From an uncultured Actinomycetaceae bacterium (GTDB lineage Bacteria; Actinomycetota; Actinomycetes; Actinomycetales; Actinomycetaceae): 64,000 bases of DNA. Below the pieces are notes generated by a model. The model was not told the origin of the DNA. It did no database searches and saw only the letters and a list, made by a program, of their open reading frames with translations. Below are positions 26,824 to 36,565 of this stretch, piece by piece (within the stretch, counting starts at the first letter, position 1; every line of letters begins with the position of its first letter). The stretch spans positions 124,001 through 188,000 of the forward strand of contig CABQJD010000002.1 in assembly GCA_902464405.1 (NCBI GenBank). Reading direction: 5' to 3'. Both the position numbers and the translations under genes were made by a program.

Positions 26824-28197
26824 TCACGCCACCTCACTTTTCGTTTGAAACAGCACCGATTTTTCAATCGGATACAGTTCGGATGCTGGAGTGTGATAGC
26901 CAGCCTCAAACTCACTGCGAAACAAATCAATAGCTGATTTAATTGGGGTTGCCGCAGCGTCACCCAAAGCACAGAAGCTGCGGCCTTGAATGTTGTTGCA
27001 AATCTCGTAGGCAAGCTCGATATCGCCTTCCTGCCCTTTGCCCTCTTCAAGGCGTTGCATAATCTGTTTCAACCAGAACGTGCCCTCACGGCATGGCGTG
27101 CACTTACCGCACGATTCATGCTGATAGAAGCTAGTCCAGCGTGATACCACCCGAACCACCGACACCGTTTCATCGAAAATTTGAATAGCGCGAGTAGCCA
27201 GCATTGAGCCACCCTTCACTACTTCTTCATACCCGAGCGGAACGTCCAGATGATCTGGAGTGAAAAGCGGAGCGGAAGAACCACCGATTGCGAAAAATTT
27301 CAATTGATGCCCGTCACGAATACCGCCAGCAAGTTCCAGCAGCTGGCGCATCGTGATCCCGAACGGAGCTTCGTACTGCCCAGGGCGTTTTACGTGCCCC
27401 GAGATAGAGAAGATTCCATGCCCCCGAGAATTGATTGTATCGGCGCCCATCGCCGTGAACCATTCGACACCGTTGTTGATAATTCCAGGAATTGAGGAAA
27501 TCGATTCAACGTTGTTGATAACCGTTGGGCGAGCATACAAACCAGCAACAGCAGGGAATGGAGGCTTTAAGCGAGGCTGACCGCGGAAACCTTCCAAAGA
27601 ATCCAGCAGAGCTGTTTCTTCGCCGCAGATATACGCGCCTGCTCCCGCATGCACTGTTATATCGAGAGAATAATCTCCGTTGGGACCGAGCCCTTCACCA
27701 AGATACCCGGCTTCGCGCGCCTCTCGCACTGCTGCAAGCAAACGACGATACACATGGACGACTTCACCACGCAGATAAATAAAACCGTGATGCCCGCCAA
27801 TAGCCAGCATACAGATAATCATGCCCTCAATAAGTAAATGAGGATTTGCCATCAAATGCGGAATATCTTTACACGTACCAGGCTCAGATTCATCAGCATT
27901 GACTACGAGATAGCGAGGTCCACCGTCAGCTGGGGGAAGGAAACTCCACTTTAAGCCAGTCGGGAAGCCTGCACCGCCACGCCCACGAAGAGCAGATTCT
28001 TTGATAACGTTCGTAATCGCTACGGGATCGCTACCTAGCATTGTCCATGCTTTATCTATCGCAGCATAGCCACCATTAGCTTTGTAAGTGGTGAGCTTCC
28101 AGCTCTGCGGCTTATCCCACATATCGCTGAGGACTGGGCTTAACGTGCCAGGAGCTGAAAATTTTGGAGTTGATGCTTCTTCTTGTGTAGCGCTCAC
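26824..28197 (-). CDS. nuoF: NADH-quinone oxidoreductase subunit F
   Basis: NADH- and FMN-binding subunit, 457 residues. The Gly-rich NADH/FMN motif GRGGAGFPTG is at 72-81, VVNADESEPGTCKD follows, then AYICGEETALLDSLEG, and the 4Fe-4S ligands Cys363, 366 and 369 of SCGKCTPCREGT with a fourth Cys in RSFCALGDAA. It accepts electrons from NADH and passes them to NuoE and NuoG. Start overlaps the nuoE stop by four bases. Confidence 0.97.
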   Translation of the reverse strand: MSATQEEASTPKFSAPGTLSPVLSDMWDKPQSWKLTTYKANGGYAAIDKAWTMLGSDPVAITNVIKESALRGRGGAGFPTGLKWSFLPPADGGPRYLVVNADESEPGTCKDIPHLMANPHLLIEGMIICMLAIGGHHGFIYLRGEVVHVYRRLLAAVREAREAGYLGEGLGPNGDYSLDITVHAGAGAYICGEETALLDSLEGFRGQPRLKPPFPAVAGLYARPTVINNVESISSIPGIINNGVEWFTAMGADTINSRGHGIFSISGHVKRPGQYEAPFGITMRQLLELAGGIRDGHQLKFFAIGGSSAPLFTPDHLDVPLGYEEVVKGGSMLATRAIQIFDETVSVVRVVSRWTSFYQHESCGKCTPCREGTFWLKQIMQRLEEGKGQEGDIELAYEICNNIQGRSFCALGDAAATPIKSAIDLFRSEFEAGYHTPASELYPIEKSVLFQTKSEVA

Positions 28198-28874
28198 TTT
28201 TCACTCCCTTCTAATGGCTGTGGTGACGTCCATCCCTTCTCGCGTGCGATCGCTAAGCCTGCGAGGGAGGCTGCGCCAGCTGAAGGGCCTTCATCAACGT
28301 GCCCATCTTCAAAACCAGCGAGTACGTGTTCGATTTCTTTGAATGTAGCAACTTTTTCAGGCCCGCGCGTGGGATGCGCACCTTTGCCCGAACGCAGATC
28401 ATCAACGAGTTGTTTAGCTGATTCCGGCGTCTGATTATCGAAGAATTCCCAGTTCACCATAATGACTGGTGCATAATCACAGCCTGCATTGCACTCAAGC
28501 TGCTCGAGAGTGATTTTTCCGTCGTCAGTGGTTTCATCATGTCCAATCCCAAGATAAGAGCTGAGTTCTTGCCAAATAAGATCCCCGCCCATCACTGCGC
28601 ATAGCGCATTGGTGCACACACCTACGTTGTATTCCCCATTTGGGTGACGGCGATACTGTGAATAGAAGGTGGCAATCGCTGAAACCTGAGCACGGCTGAG
28701 GTCTAATATGTCAGCGATAAGGACGACGCCACGCGGAGAGACGAAACCGTCTTCACTCTGAATCAGATGCAGCAAGGGCATAATCGCCGAACGCGGCTGT
28801 GGATAGCGAGCCACTACTTCAGCTGCCTCTTTTCGAAGCCGCTCTTCGACTTCCGGAGTGTAATTATCTGCCAT
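28194..28874 (-). CDS. nuoE: NADH-quinone oxidoreductase subunit E
   Basis: Thioredoxin-like 2Fe-2S subunit, 226 residues. Cluster ligands are Cys87 and Cys92 (GVCTNALC) and Cys128 and Cys132 (LECNAGC). The N-terminal helical part has YPQPRSAIMPLLHLIQSEDGFVS. The last 60 or so residues form an Ala/Gly/Glu-rich tail beyond the fold, typical of actinobacterial NuoE. Its start is directly at the nuoD stop (shared base). Confidence 0.96.
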   Translation of the reverse strand: MADNYTPEVEERLRKEAAEVVARYPQPRSAIMPLLHLIQSEDGFVSPRGVVLIADILDLSRAQVSAIATFYSQYRRHPNGEYNVGVCTNALCAVMGGDLIWQELSSYLGIGHDETTDDGKITLEQLECNAGCDYAPVIMVNWEFFDNQTPESAKQLVDDLRSGKGAHPTRGPEKVATFKEIEHVLAGFEDGHVDEGPSAGAASLAGLAIAREKGWTSPQPLEGSEK

Positions 28875-30217
28875 CAGCGATCCACGCCTCCCATCACAGG
28901 ATCGATCATTGCTAGGGAAATAATAAGATCGGCGATCATGCCGCCCTCTGCCATCACAGCCAAGCTCTGCAAATTGCTGTAGCTAGGGTCACGGAAATGC
29001 GCTCTATACGGGCGCGTGCCGCCGTCACTCACAAGGTGTACGCCAAACGCTCCCTTAGGGTGCTCAATCAACTGGAATACCTGCCCAGCAGGAACACGGA
29101 AACCTTCGGTAACCAGTTTGAAATGGTGAATGAGGGATTCCATTGACTCGCTCATCATTTCCTGCACGTGCTCTGGGCTTTGCCCTTGCCCGTCATCTAA
29201 AATTTCCATCTTTGCTGGCCAGCCTAGCTTGTCATCTTCGATCATGACTGGCTGCCCTTCAGTACGCTCCAGCTCGTCAAGCACTTGATAGCAGATTCGC
29301 AGACTTTGATAACACTCGGCATAACGCACAAGTACACGATTATATGCGTCAGCTTTATCTGCAACTGGCACATCAAACTCGTATTTTTCATATCCGCAGT
29401 AAGGCTGAGTTTTACGCAAATCCCAAGGTAGACCAGCAGCACGCACATGTGGACCAGTCATTGAAAGAGCCATCTGAGAAGAAAGCGGCGAAACCGCTAC
29501 ATCTACATGGCGCAGTTTGAAAATGGGGTTTTGCATGGTGAGATCTTGCATCTCGGAGATTGTGAGACGGATCTTTGGCAATAACTCACGGATATATTCG
29601 ATCCCGCCTTCAGGCAAATCTTCGAGCACTCCACCAGGGCGAATAAACTCATGATTCATACGCAAACCCGTGATGTCTTCATAGATACGCAAAATATCTT
29701 CGCGAGCGCGGAAGCCAAGAGTCATCATCGTAGTGGCACCAAGCTCATTACCGCCAGAACCTATGGCAACAATATGCGAATTTATACGTCCAAGTTCCAT
29801 CAACAATACACGAATTGCACTGGCTCGCTGCGGAATCTGATCAGCAATACCAAGAAGCTTTTCAACTGCCAAGCAATACGCAACTTCTTGGAAAATAGGA
29901 GCCACGTAATCCATACGCGTCGCAAAAGCAACCCCTTGAGTCCATGTGCGATATTCCATGCTCTTTTCGATGCCTGTATGCAAGAAGCCAGTAGCCACAC
30001 GAGCTTCTTTCACAATTTCGCCATCAAGTTCGAGCTGCACACGTAAAACGCCGTGCGTTGCAGGGTGAACTGGACCGAGATTTACAACGATATGCTCATC
30101 GCCCATTTCTTCTACTGTGGAAGCAATTTTTCCCCAGTCACCTCCGAATGCCTCATACTCGGAGTAATGTTCAGCCTCAGGGGTTAGCGGTTTAGTTGCA
30201 TGAGGTAGCGCGCTCAT
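28874..30217 (-). CDS. nuoD: NADH-quinone oxidoreductase subunit D
   Basis: 49-kDa-type subunit at the quinone site, 447 residues. Hallmarks are NLGPVHPATHGVLRVQLELDGE, GFLHTGIEKSMEYRTW, RINSHIVAIGSGGNELGATTMM, the DIC-like region near YAECYQSLRICYQ, and the C-terminal DPVMGGVDR. It derives from the NiFe-hydrogenase large subunit and here lacks the nickel ligands, as in all NuoD. NuoC and NuoD are separate genes, as in other Actinobacteria, unlike the fused form of enterobacteria. Confidence 0.97.
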   Translation of the reverse strand: MSALPHATKPLTPEAEHYSEYEAFGGDWGKIASTVEEMGDEHIVVNLGPVHPATHGVLRVQLELDGEIVKEARVATGFLHTGIEKSMEYRTWTQGVAFATRMDYVAPIFQEVAYCLAVEKLLGIADQIPQRASAIRVLLMELGRINSHIVAIGSGGNELGATTMMTLGFRAREDILRIYEDITGLRMNHEFIRPGGVLEDLPEGGIEYIRELLPKIRLTISEMQDLTMQNPIFKLRHVDVAVSPLSSQMALSMTGPHVRAAGLPWDLRKTQPYCGYEKYEFDVPVADKADAYNRVLVRYAECYQSLRICYQVLDELERTEGQPVMIEDDKLGWPAKMEILDDGQGQSPEHVQEMMSESMESLIHHFKLVTEGFRVPAGQVFQLIEHPKGAFGVHLVSDGGTRPYRAHFRDPSYSNLQSLAVMAEGGMIADLIISLAMIDPVMGGVDR

Positions 30218-30939
30218 TAGTTGTACTCCCTCCTTATATCAGCTGGTGGAATCACAGCGCCTTTATATTCAACTGGAATACCGCCCAGTGGGTAATCCTT
30301 GCGCTGCGGATGCCCTACCCAATCTTCTGGCATAGCAGAACGTGCCAAACCTGGGTGCCCGTCAAAAATAATGCCCATTAAATCGAATGCTTCACGCTCC
30401 GGCCAATCGTCACCAGGATAGATACTCGTGATCGATGGCATATGGGGATCGCTTTGCGGAGCCGTCACTTCGAGCGCAATCATACGATTGTGCGTGATCG
30501 AGAAGAATGGAATATACGCGTGCAGCTCTCGGTCTTTATCTTCTGGATAATGCACTGCTGAAACGCCGAGCGTCATTTCGAAACGCAAATCTTGATCATC
30601 GCGCAAATACTTTGCTACCTGAGGCAAATATTCACGCTTAATGAAAATCACGAGCTGCTCGTGCTGAGTGCTCACTTTTTCAATCACAGATTGCGGATCT
30701 ATACCATCTGCCTGAAGAAGCTCGATGATGATATCGACGATATCATCAAACCAACCGCCGTACGGGCGAGAAGCTGGCGGAGCGATCATCGAAATTGTGG
30801 TGCCCCCAGAAAAACCAGTCGTATCTGCGCCTTTGCGCACGCCCCACATTCCCTGGCGGGTGGTGACGCGTTCAGCGCTTGTGTTCAAGAACTCCTGCCC
30901 AGCAGAAGAAGCGGTGACTACTTCATTAGTTTCGTTCAC
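30217..30939 (-). CDS. nuoC: NADH-quinone oxidoreductase subunit C
   Basis: 30-kDa-type subunit, 240 residues. The C-terminal signature is AYIPFFSITHNRMIALEV, then ITSIYPGDDWPEREAFDLMGIIFDGHPGLARSAMPEDWVGHPQRKDYPLGG, all typical. The N-terminal 60 residues are variable and contain RQGMWGVRKGADTTGFSG, a pattern seen in actinobacterial NuoC. It binds NuoD in the hydrophilic arm. Start overlaps nuoB by four bases. Confidence 0.96.
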   Translation of the reverse strand: MNETNEVVTASSAGQEFLNTSAERVTTRQGMWGVRKGADTTGFSGGTTISMIAPPASRPYGGWFDDIVDIIIELLQADGIDPQSVIEKVSTQHEQLVIFIKREYLPQVAKYLRDDQDLRFEMTLGVSAVHYPEDKDRELHAYIPFFSITHNRMIALEVTAPQSDPHMPSITSIYPGDDWPEREAFDLMGIIFDGHPGLARSAMPEDWVGHPQRKDYPLGGIPVEYKGAVIPPADIRREYN

Positions 30940-31493
30940 GCGAGCAGCCCCTTTCTCAATTCGATGGGTTGCGCTTTCAAGGCAGCTTCCTCTGCAGCTT
31001 TTGCGATTGCAATACGATCTGCACCGATCGGCTGCTTTTCCATAAGCTGCTTGCGCATTTCAAAAATGGCATTAATCAGCATTTCTGGACGAGGCGGGCA
31101 CCCAGGCAAATAGATGTCTACCGGAACGACGTGATCGATCCCCTGCACGAGCGCATAGTTATTAAAAATGCCGCCTGTGCACGCACATGCGCCCATGGAA
31201 ATAACCCACTTCGGCTCCATCATTTCGTCGTAGATATTACGCACAACTGGAGCCATTTTCTGGCTTACACGACCAGAAACAATCATAATATCGCTCTGAC
31301 GCGGCGAGGAGCGAAACACTTCCATACCGATACGGGAACCGTCGAAACGCACAGCACCGAATGCCATCATCTCGATTGCGCAGCAAGCTAAACCCATCGT
31401 CACCGGCCAAGGAGAGCGCGCTTTTGCCCAACCGAGCAGAGCCTCCACAGTCGTGAGACCGACACCTTGCGGAATCTTTTCTTCAAGCCCCAT
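30936..31493 (-). CDS. nuoB: NADH-quinone oxidoreductase subunit B
   Basis: PSST-type subunit carrying cluster N2, the last iron-sulfur centre before quinone; 185 residues. Ligands are the tandem Cys37-Cys38 in GLACCAIEMM, Cys103 or Cys105 in GACACTGG, and Cys132 in LPGCPPRPE. RFDGSRIGMEVFRSSPRQSDIMIV is a strong family stretch. It abuts nuoA without a gap. Confidence 0.97.
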   Translation of the reverse strand: MGLEEKIPQGVGLTTVEALLGWAKARSPWPVTMGLACCAIEMMAFGAVRFDGSRIGMEVFRSSPRQSDIMIVSGRVSQKMAPVVRNIYDEMMEPKWVISMGACACTGGIFNNYALVQGIDHVVPVDIYLPGCPPRPEMLINAIFEMRKQLMEKQPIGADRIAIAKAAEEAALKAQPIELRKGLLA

Positions 31494-31859
31494 TTATTCA
31501 CTCCATTCCAAGCCGCCACGACGCCACTCATAAATAAAAGGCACAGTGATGAGAAAGACGAACAAAGCGATGGCAACAATTCCGAACAAGCCAAAAGAAT
31601 CGTGCGCCACCGCCCATGGATAGAGGAAAACAACCTCAATATCAAAAATAATGAACGTCATAGCTGTGAGGAAGTATTTCACAGGGAACTTTCCGCTTGC
31701 GCCAGCATTGGGAGTAGCCTCTATACCGCATTCGTAGTTTTCTTCTTTCACACGGTTATGCTTATGCGGACCGAGCACAGCACTCGCCGCCAAACCACCA
31801 AAGGCAATTACCGCTGCGGCAATAATCATCACCAAGAGCGGCACATAAGGATTGTTCAT
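31494..31859 (-). CDS. nuoA: NADH-quinone oxidoreductase subunit A
   Basis: Membrane subunit, 121 residues, three helices: VPLLVMIIAAAVIAFGGLAAS, YFLTAMTFIIFDIEVVFLYPWAV (conserved acidic FDIEV) and LFGIVAIALFVFLITVPFIYEW. The loop ECGIEA holds the conserved Cys. The ATG at 31859 is preferred over a GTG at 31883 because GAGGATAGGA lies just upstream. It is the first nuo gene; the 236-base gap to menJ may hold a separate nuo promoter, though no strong one was seen. Confidence 0.95.
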   Translation of the reverse strand: MNNPYVPLLVMIIAAAVIAFGGLAASAVLGPHKHNRVKEENYECGIEATPNAGASGKFPVKYFLTAMTFIIFDIEVVFLYPWAVAHDSFGLFGIVAIALFVFLITVPFIYEWRRGGLEWSE

Positions 31860-32095
31860 GCTTGTTCCTATCCTCAGATACACATTCGCTGCTCATGCTT
31901 ATCATTCCATGCGCCTTGGGTAAATTCCCGAAAATTTTGTAACTCCTGGGCGCACGAAAATGCGGCACTGTAAACACAGCGCTACATACACAATACCTGC
32001 CAAGCAAGGCAAACGTCACACGAGAATAGCATTATTTACGCAAGACAAATAGCGCGTATCTAGCGGCTCACATCTGCATATCTGCAGCGCACAGA

Positions 32096-33379
32096 CTAAG
32101 CTTTAGGCACTGCCTTCGTGAGTGCTGTGATAAGTTTATCCATCCAATCCCCATCACGACGATCGTACGTATCCGAAAGCAGCTTCATAACCAGTCTCAT
32201 AAGAGTTGGGCGCGGCAAACCATACGTGACGCACAGATGCATAATCTCAGGGCGCTCAATCAACGCTGCAAAAATGCGCCCTAGCGTGTAATAGCCACCG
32301 AGTTCCTCTCGCAAATCTGCCACGTATTCACGCATTACCCGATCTTGAGATCCCAGCGTAGGGCGTGCAAGCGCCTGCCCGAGATAATCTGCCACGATAC
32401 GCCCACTCGCAAGCGCGTATGCAATGCCTTCTCCATTAAAAGGCGATACCATACCGCCAGCGTCGCCAACAAGCGCCACTCCATTGGCATAGTGCGGTTT
32501 TCGGTTAAAAGCCATCGGAAGTGCCGCACTACGTATAGGACCTCGCTGATTCTCAGGCGTCAGCCCCCATTCCTGCGGCGTATTAGCAATCCACGTTTCA
32601 AACACTTTACGGTAATCAATGCCTGTTGGCTTAGCTGTGCTTGAAAGCGACCCAAGCCCCACGTTTACCAAGCCATCACCAACAGCGAATGCCCAGCCAT
32701 AGCCTGGAAGAAGCTCCGATTCGCCTGGCTTTCCACTCCATAGTTCCAGATGCGATTCCATAAGCTGAGTGCTGGCCAGCGGTGACTCAAAATATGTGCG
32801 CACAGCAACGCCCATCGGTTTCTTTTCATTTTTTTCCCGCCCAAGCGCGGTGGCTAGGCGAGCGCTGACGCCGCCGGCATCAACCACAAAACGCGCACGA
32901 ATTGCATACTGCTCGCCTTTCACTCCTTCAGCTGTCTGCCGTGCCTTGACGCCGATCACTCGCCCAGAAGCCTTATGGAGAATCGGCTCAGTCACCGTCA
33001 CGCCTTCACGCACGCGGGCACCCGAAGCTATCGCGTGTTTAATCAAAATATGGTCGAAATCTTTTCTAGGTTTCGCAGTTCCGAAATTTGGTTGAGACGC
33101 TAGATCCGGCCATTTCACCACAATATCGTGCCCGCCGCCGATTGCCCGCAACCCATAGTTGCGCACCCAGCCATCTTCTTCACGGATCGGCACAGCCATA
33201 CGGATGAGCTCACTTACTGCACGCGGAGTAAGCCCATCGCCACAGACTTTATCGCGAGGATAAACTGCACGTTCAAGAAGGAGCACATCAATTCCCTGCT
33301 GCGCAAGATAATGAGCCGTGCTAGCCCCTGCAGGCCCTCCACCAACTACAACTACATCGGCGCTATCGCTCCATTTCAT
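32096..33379 (-). CDS. menJ: Geranylgeranyl reductase family flavoprotein, likely menaquinone reductase (MenJ-type)
   Basis: 427-residue FAD-dependent reductase. The N-terminal dinucleotide fold has VVVGGGPAGAS (Gly13-Gly18), then the family motif PRDKVCGDGLTPRAV at about 41-55; the second FAD motif LVGDAGGMVSPFNGEGI lies near 315-330. In mycobacteria the homologue saturates one isoprene unit of the menaquinone tail. Position between menG and nuoA supports that role here. AAAGG precedes the ATG. The alternative, a lipid or isoprenoid reductase acting elsewhere, is less likely given the neighbours. Confidence 0.88.
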   Translation of the reverse strand: MKWSDSADVVVVGGGPAGASTAHYLAQQGIDVLLLERAVYPRDKVCGDGLTPRAVSELIRMAVPIREEDGWVRNYGLRAIGGGHDIVVKWPDLASQPNFGTAKPRKDFDHILIKHAIASGARVREGVTVTEPILHKASGRVIGVKARQTAEGVKGEQYAIRARFVVDAGGVSARLATALGREKNEKKPMGVAVRTYFESPLASTQLMESHLELWSGKPGESELLPGYGWAFAVGDGLVNVGLGSLSSTAKPTGIDYRKVFETWIANTPQEWGLTPENQRGPIRSAALPMAFNRKPHYANGVALVGDAGGMVSPFNGEGIAYALASGRIVADYLGQALARPTLGSQDRVMREYVADLREELGGYYTLGRIFAALIERPEIMHLCVTYGLPRPTLMRLVMKLLSDTYDRRDGDWMDKLITALTKAVPKA

Positions 33380-33397
33380 AGGGCTAGACCTTTCATA

Positions 33398-34114
33398 TCA
33401 CACAGCTTTCGTGGCGCGATGCACGGCCACGATTCCGTTGGTGAGATTCTTATATTCCACATTTACCCAGCCTGCGTCCATTATCATCAAAGCAAGCTCG
33501 CGCTGATCTGGCCATGTGAGAATAGATTCTGAAAGATAGTTATATGCTGCAGGATCGGACGAAACTATCTGGGAAATAGCTGGCATCGCCGTGCCGAGAA
33601 AAAACTTATAAAGCCCTTGAAACACAAGATTTGTGGGCGTAGAAAACTCGCACACCACAAGAGTTCCGCCAGGTTTCGTCACTCTGCACATTTCACGCAG
33701 TGCCACACGCGGATCATTGATATTTCGCAGACCATAAGAAATCGTCACTGCATCAAAAAAATCATTATCGAAAGGCATTGCCATCGCATCGCCTTGCACG
33801 AAATCGAGATTCGGGTGACGTTTGCGCCCCTGAGCAATCATGCCTTGTGAAAAATCAAACGCCGTCACGTCTGCTCCCGCCGCAGCATAAGCTGCCGAAC
33901 TTGTACCCGTGCCTGCCGCAACATCAAGAACTTTCAAACCAGGACGCGCACCGATTGCCTGCGTCACAGCTTTACGCCAAATATGCACAAGCCCGCCCGT
34001 CAGCACTGTATTAGTGAGATCGTATGCTGGAGCAACCTCGTCAAACATAGACGCTACGTCGCCGGGTTTTTTATCTAATGTTGCTCTACGCTTTGCTCGC
34101 TTCATATAAAGCAT
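33398..34114 (-). CDS. menG: Demethylmenaquinone methyltransferase
   Basis: SAM-dependent C-methyltransferase that performs the last ring step of menaquinone synthesis; 238 residues. The UbiE/MenG signatures are present: MFDEVAPAYDLTN near 23-35, the SAM-binding VLDVAAGTGTS at 62-72, and YGLRNINDPRVALREMCRVTKPGG near 128-150. It is the first gene of the menG-menJ-nuo-polyprenyl synthase row, 18 bases ahead of menJ. Start codons at 34114 and 34105 are both possible; neither has a strong ribosome binding site. Confidence 0.93.
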   Translation of the reverse strand: MLYMKRAKRRATLDKKPGDVASMFDEVAPAYDLTNTVLTGGLVHIWRKAVTQAIGARPGLKVLDVAAGTGTSSAAYAAAGADVTAFDFSQGMIAQGRKRHPNLDFVQGDAMAMPFDNDFFDAVTISYGLRNINDPRVALREMCRVTKPGGTLVVCEFSTPTNLVFQGLYKFFLGTAMPAISQIVSSDPAAYNYLSESILTWPDQRELALMIMDAGWVNVEYKNLTNGIVAVHRATKAV

Positions 34115-34230
34115 TTAACCACGGTTCGCCCGTCAGTAAATAACCAACGAGCGAACCGAGCTATATTTCTTTTTCTATTCGTTTAAAAGATATTCTCTCA
34201 ATTATTGTTTCGGCTTTGCCGATTTTCTTC

Positions 34231-36321
34231 TCAGTCTTGCTTAGTTGCGAGAGTCACCTGCACTTCCATCAGCTTGCCGTCACGTTCAAGCGTGACGGTG
34301 ACGACGTCACCAGAGCTGTATTGACGCACAAATCCAGTGAGGGATGTAGCACCAGACACGCTGTTATTATCGATCTTCGTAATAACGTCTCCCTTTTTGA
34401 TCCCAGCTTTAGCGGCTGGAGTGCCATCAGAAACAGAATTCACTTCCGCGCCTAAACGTGTGGTTCCGTCATATTGAGCAGCTCCATCGTTAATCGTCAC
34501 ACCTAAGAAGGCATGCTCTGCTACACCGTTGGCAATGAGCTGCTGTGCAATCTTTTGTGCAAGATTGATTGGAATCGCAAAACCTAAGCCGATTGAGCCG
34601 CTCTGCCCACCTGAACTGCTGGAAAGCGAAGCAATCGAGGAGGTAATTCCGATCACGCGCCCAGCAGAATCAAATACAGGGCCGCCAGAGTTTCCTGGGT
34701 TCACTGCCGCATCAATCTGAATGGCATTAGTGACGACGCTCGAACTCTGCTGCTGCCGATGTTCACCAAACGGATCGCCCCCGCCGAACGGATCGCGCCC
34801 ACCAAAGAAATCGTTTCCTCCCTGCGGCTCTTGAGGCTCAGATTTTGTCTGTACTGGGCGGTTTAGCGCAGAAATAATACCAGTAGTCATCGTAGAGGAA
34901 AGCCCCAAAGGATTGCCGATTGCAGCAACATTTTGCCCTACATGCAGTGCGCTCGAATCGCCAAGCTGAGCTACAGTGAGATCGCTCGGCGGATTTTCAA
35001 TGGTAAGCACTGCAAGATCTGTTGCTTGATCCGATCCTGCAATCGTTGCTTTATACACATTTCCATCTGCGAGAGTCACATAGATTTTCTCGGCTCCTGA
35101 GATCACGTGTTCATTCGTGAGCACATGCCCCTCTTTATCAATAATCACTCCCGAACCAGAAGCTTTTCCCTCAGATTTCTGGGTATCTATTGCCACCACA
35201 GAATTTCCTACGGCTTCTTGCACTTTCTGCCAATTTGGAGCCTCGCCGCTAGATTCCACAACGGGCGCCAATTCTCGAGTTGTTTTCTGCGTCGTTGAAC
35301 TGCTCGCCACTGGACGAACTCCCATACTTGCACTGACCCCAATACTTCCGCCCACAAGAGCAGCACCAACGCTCATCGCAATAGCAGCAATCCATCCTGG
35401 TCCGCGGTGAGCGCTCTTAGCTTTAGGAGCAGACGGCGTAGCAGGAATCCCAAATGGCGCTGCCATCGTGGGCATACCTACGGGTGGCTGCTTTGCGAAA
35501 TGAGACGTATATGGCTGTGACGACTGCGATGGCTGAGAATTATTTGCTTGAGGATCTCCTTGATATGGTTTTTCACATTGAGAATCCCCCTGCCTAGGAA
35601 TTCTCCCCTCTGAAGTTGCAGCACGTGTTGGATCAGCGTAGCCAGATGTTGCATAATTCGGAGCCTCATATTGAGGAAGCGAATAGTTCGGAGCGTGCAT
35701 TTGCGGCGTTGGCGATTTCGATACAGGTGACTGTGCCACAGTTTCTGATTGTGAGACCGCCAAGGGGTGCGATGTAGTTTCTGATTGCGCAGCTGCTAAG
35801 GGCTGCGGCGTAGTTTGCCACGATGGAGCTTGCGCCGTTGCTTCTTGTGAGTTCATGTGCAGCTCAGCTGACTGCATGTTTTCTGGGTGCACATTTTCTG
35901 AGTGCGTATTTTCTGGCTGCATGTATTTCTCTGCAGTTTGCATAGCCGCCATCTCGCCTTGCGTCGGCGTCATCTCTGGTTGCACTAACGGCATCTCATG
36001 TTGAGAAAATTCACCATAATTCTGATGTGGCTCATCAATCGGATGCTCGATATCTCGCTGCGCCATATCGCCCTGCAGCATATCATTTTGCACCATATTG
36101 TGCTGCGGTATATCGCACTGGGAAGCTAACGTTGCCTCGCATTGAGTGTGGGAAACTTCCTGCTCCTGCACAAGCTCATTATTTTCCAATGGCTGAGCAG
36201 CTGCCCCCATTTTGTTAGCTTCTCCTGGCTGGTCAGGTTGAGAAAATTGGGCAGGTTGATCAGCCCAGCTCGCAGTATTCTCATTGCTTAATTCTTCAGG
36301 GCTGCGATCGTTCTCGTTCAT
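34231..36321 (-). CDS. HtrA-like S1C serine protease with long Gln/Met/Pro-rich N-terminus and PDZ domain
   Basis: Membrane-anchored trypsin-like protease for cell-envelope protein quality control; 696 residues. Residues 1-305 are hydrophilic and low in complexity, rich in Gln, Glu, Met, Asn and Pro with repeated units (PLAAAQSET and PLAVSQSET; recurrent MQPEN/VHPEN). A single membrane helix lies at about 309-333. The protease domain shows His405 (TNEHVI), Asp435 (TDLAVL) and Ser545 (NPGNSGGPV), with a Gly/Phe/Asp-rich loop at about 498-525. One PDZ domain spans about 602-692. The cytoplasmic extension is far longer than usual. AAGGTAG precedes the ATG. It is divergent from menA. Confidence 0.93.
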   Translation of the reverse strand: MNENDRSPEELSNENTASWADQPAQFSQPDQPGEANKMGAAAQPLENNELVQEQEVSHTQCEATLASQCDIPQHNMVQNDMLQGDMAQRDIEHPIDEPHQNYGEFSQHEMPLVQPEMTPTQGEMAAMQTAEKYMQPENTHSENVHPENMQSAELHMNSQEATAQAPSWQTTPQPLAAAQSETTSHPLAVSQSETVAQSPVSKSPTPQMHAPNYSLPQYEAPNYATSGYADPTRAATSEGRIPRQGDSQCEKPYQGDPQANNSQPSQSSQPYTSHFAKQPPVGMPTMAAPFGIPATPSAPKAKSAHRGPGWIAAIAMSVGAALVGGSIGVSASMGVRPVASSSTTQKTTRELAPVVESSGEAPNWQKVQEAVGNSVVAIDTQKSEGKASGSGVIIDKEGHVLTNEHVISGAEKIYVTLADGNVYKATIAGSDQATDLAVLTIENPPSDLTVAQLGDSSALHVGQNVAAIGNPLGLSSTMTTGIISALNRPVQTKSEPQEPQGGNDFFGGRDPFGGGDPFGEHRQQQSSSVVTNAIQIDAAVNPGNSGGPVFDSAGRVIGITSSIASLSSSSGGQSGSIGLGFAIPINLAQKIAQQLIANGVAEHAFLGVTINDGAAQYDGTTRLGAEVNSVSDGTPAAKAGIKKGDVITKIDNNSVSGATSLTGFVRQYSSGDVVTVTLERDGKLMEVQVTLATKQD

Positions 36322-36477
36322 ATCTACCTTCTCATCTTTTCAGTGTTGCTAAAACTCGGTACGCCTTAAGTTTACGAAGCAGCTCTCCATAAAAAATGGA
36401 TATTAGCTGGATGTTTGCTAAAAATAAATACACCTACACATTACACCGCTAGAAACGCACAGACACACGCAAACGAT

Positions 36478-36496
36478 ATGTGCATGATCTGCACAT
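36478..36496. promoter_or_regulatory. 19-bp palindrome upstream of menA
   Basis: ATGTGCA, spacer TGATC, TGCACAT: a perfect 7+7 inverted repeat centred about 80 bases before the menA ATG and about 165 bases from the divergent protease gene. The size and symmetry fit a dimeric repressor operator. No regulator is identified. Confidence 0.4.
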
Positions 36497-36565
36497 TAGA
36501 GCTATTGTAAACAAGGTAAAAAGGTAAAAATACGTAAAACCACAGCATACAAGGATCGGTATATT

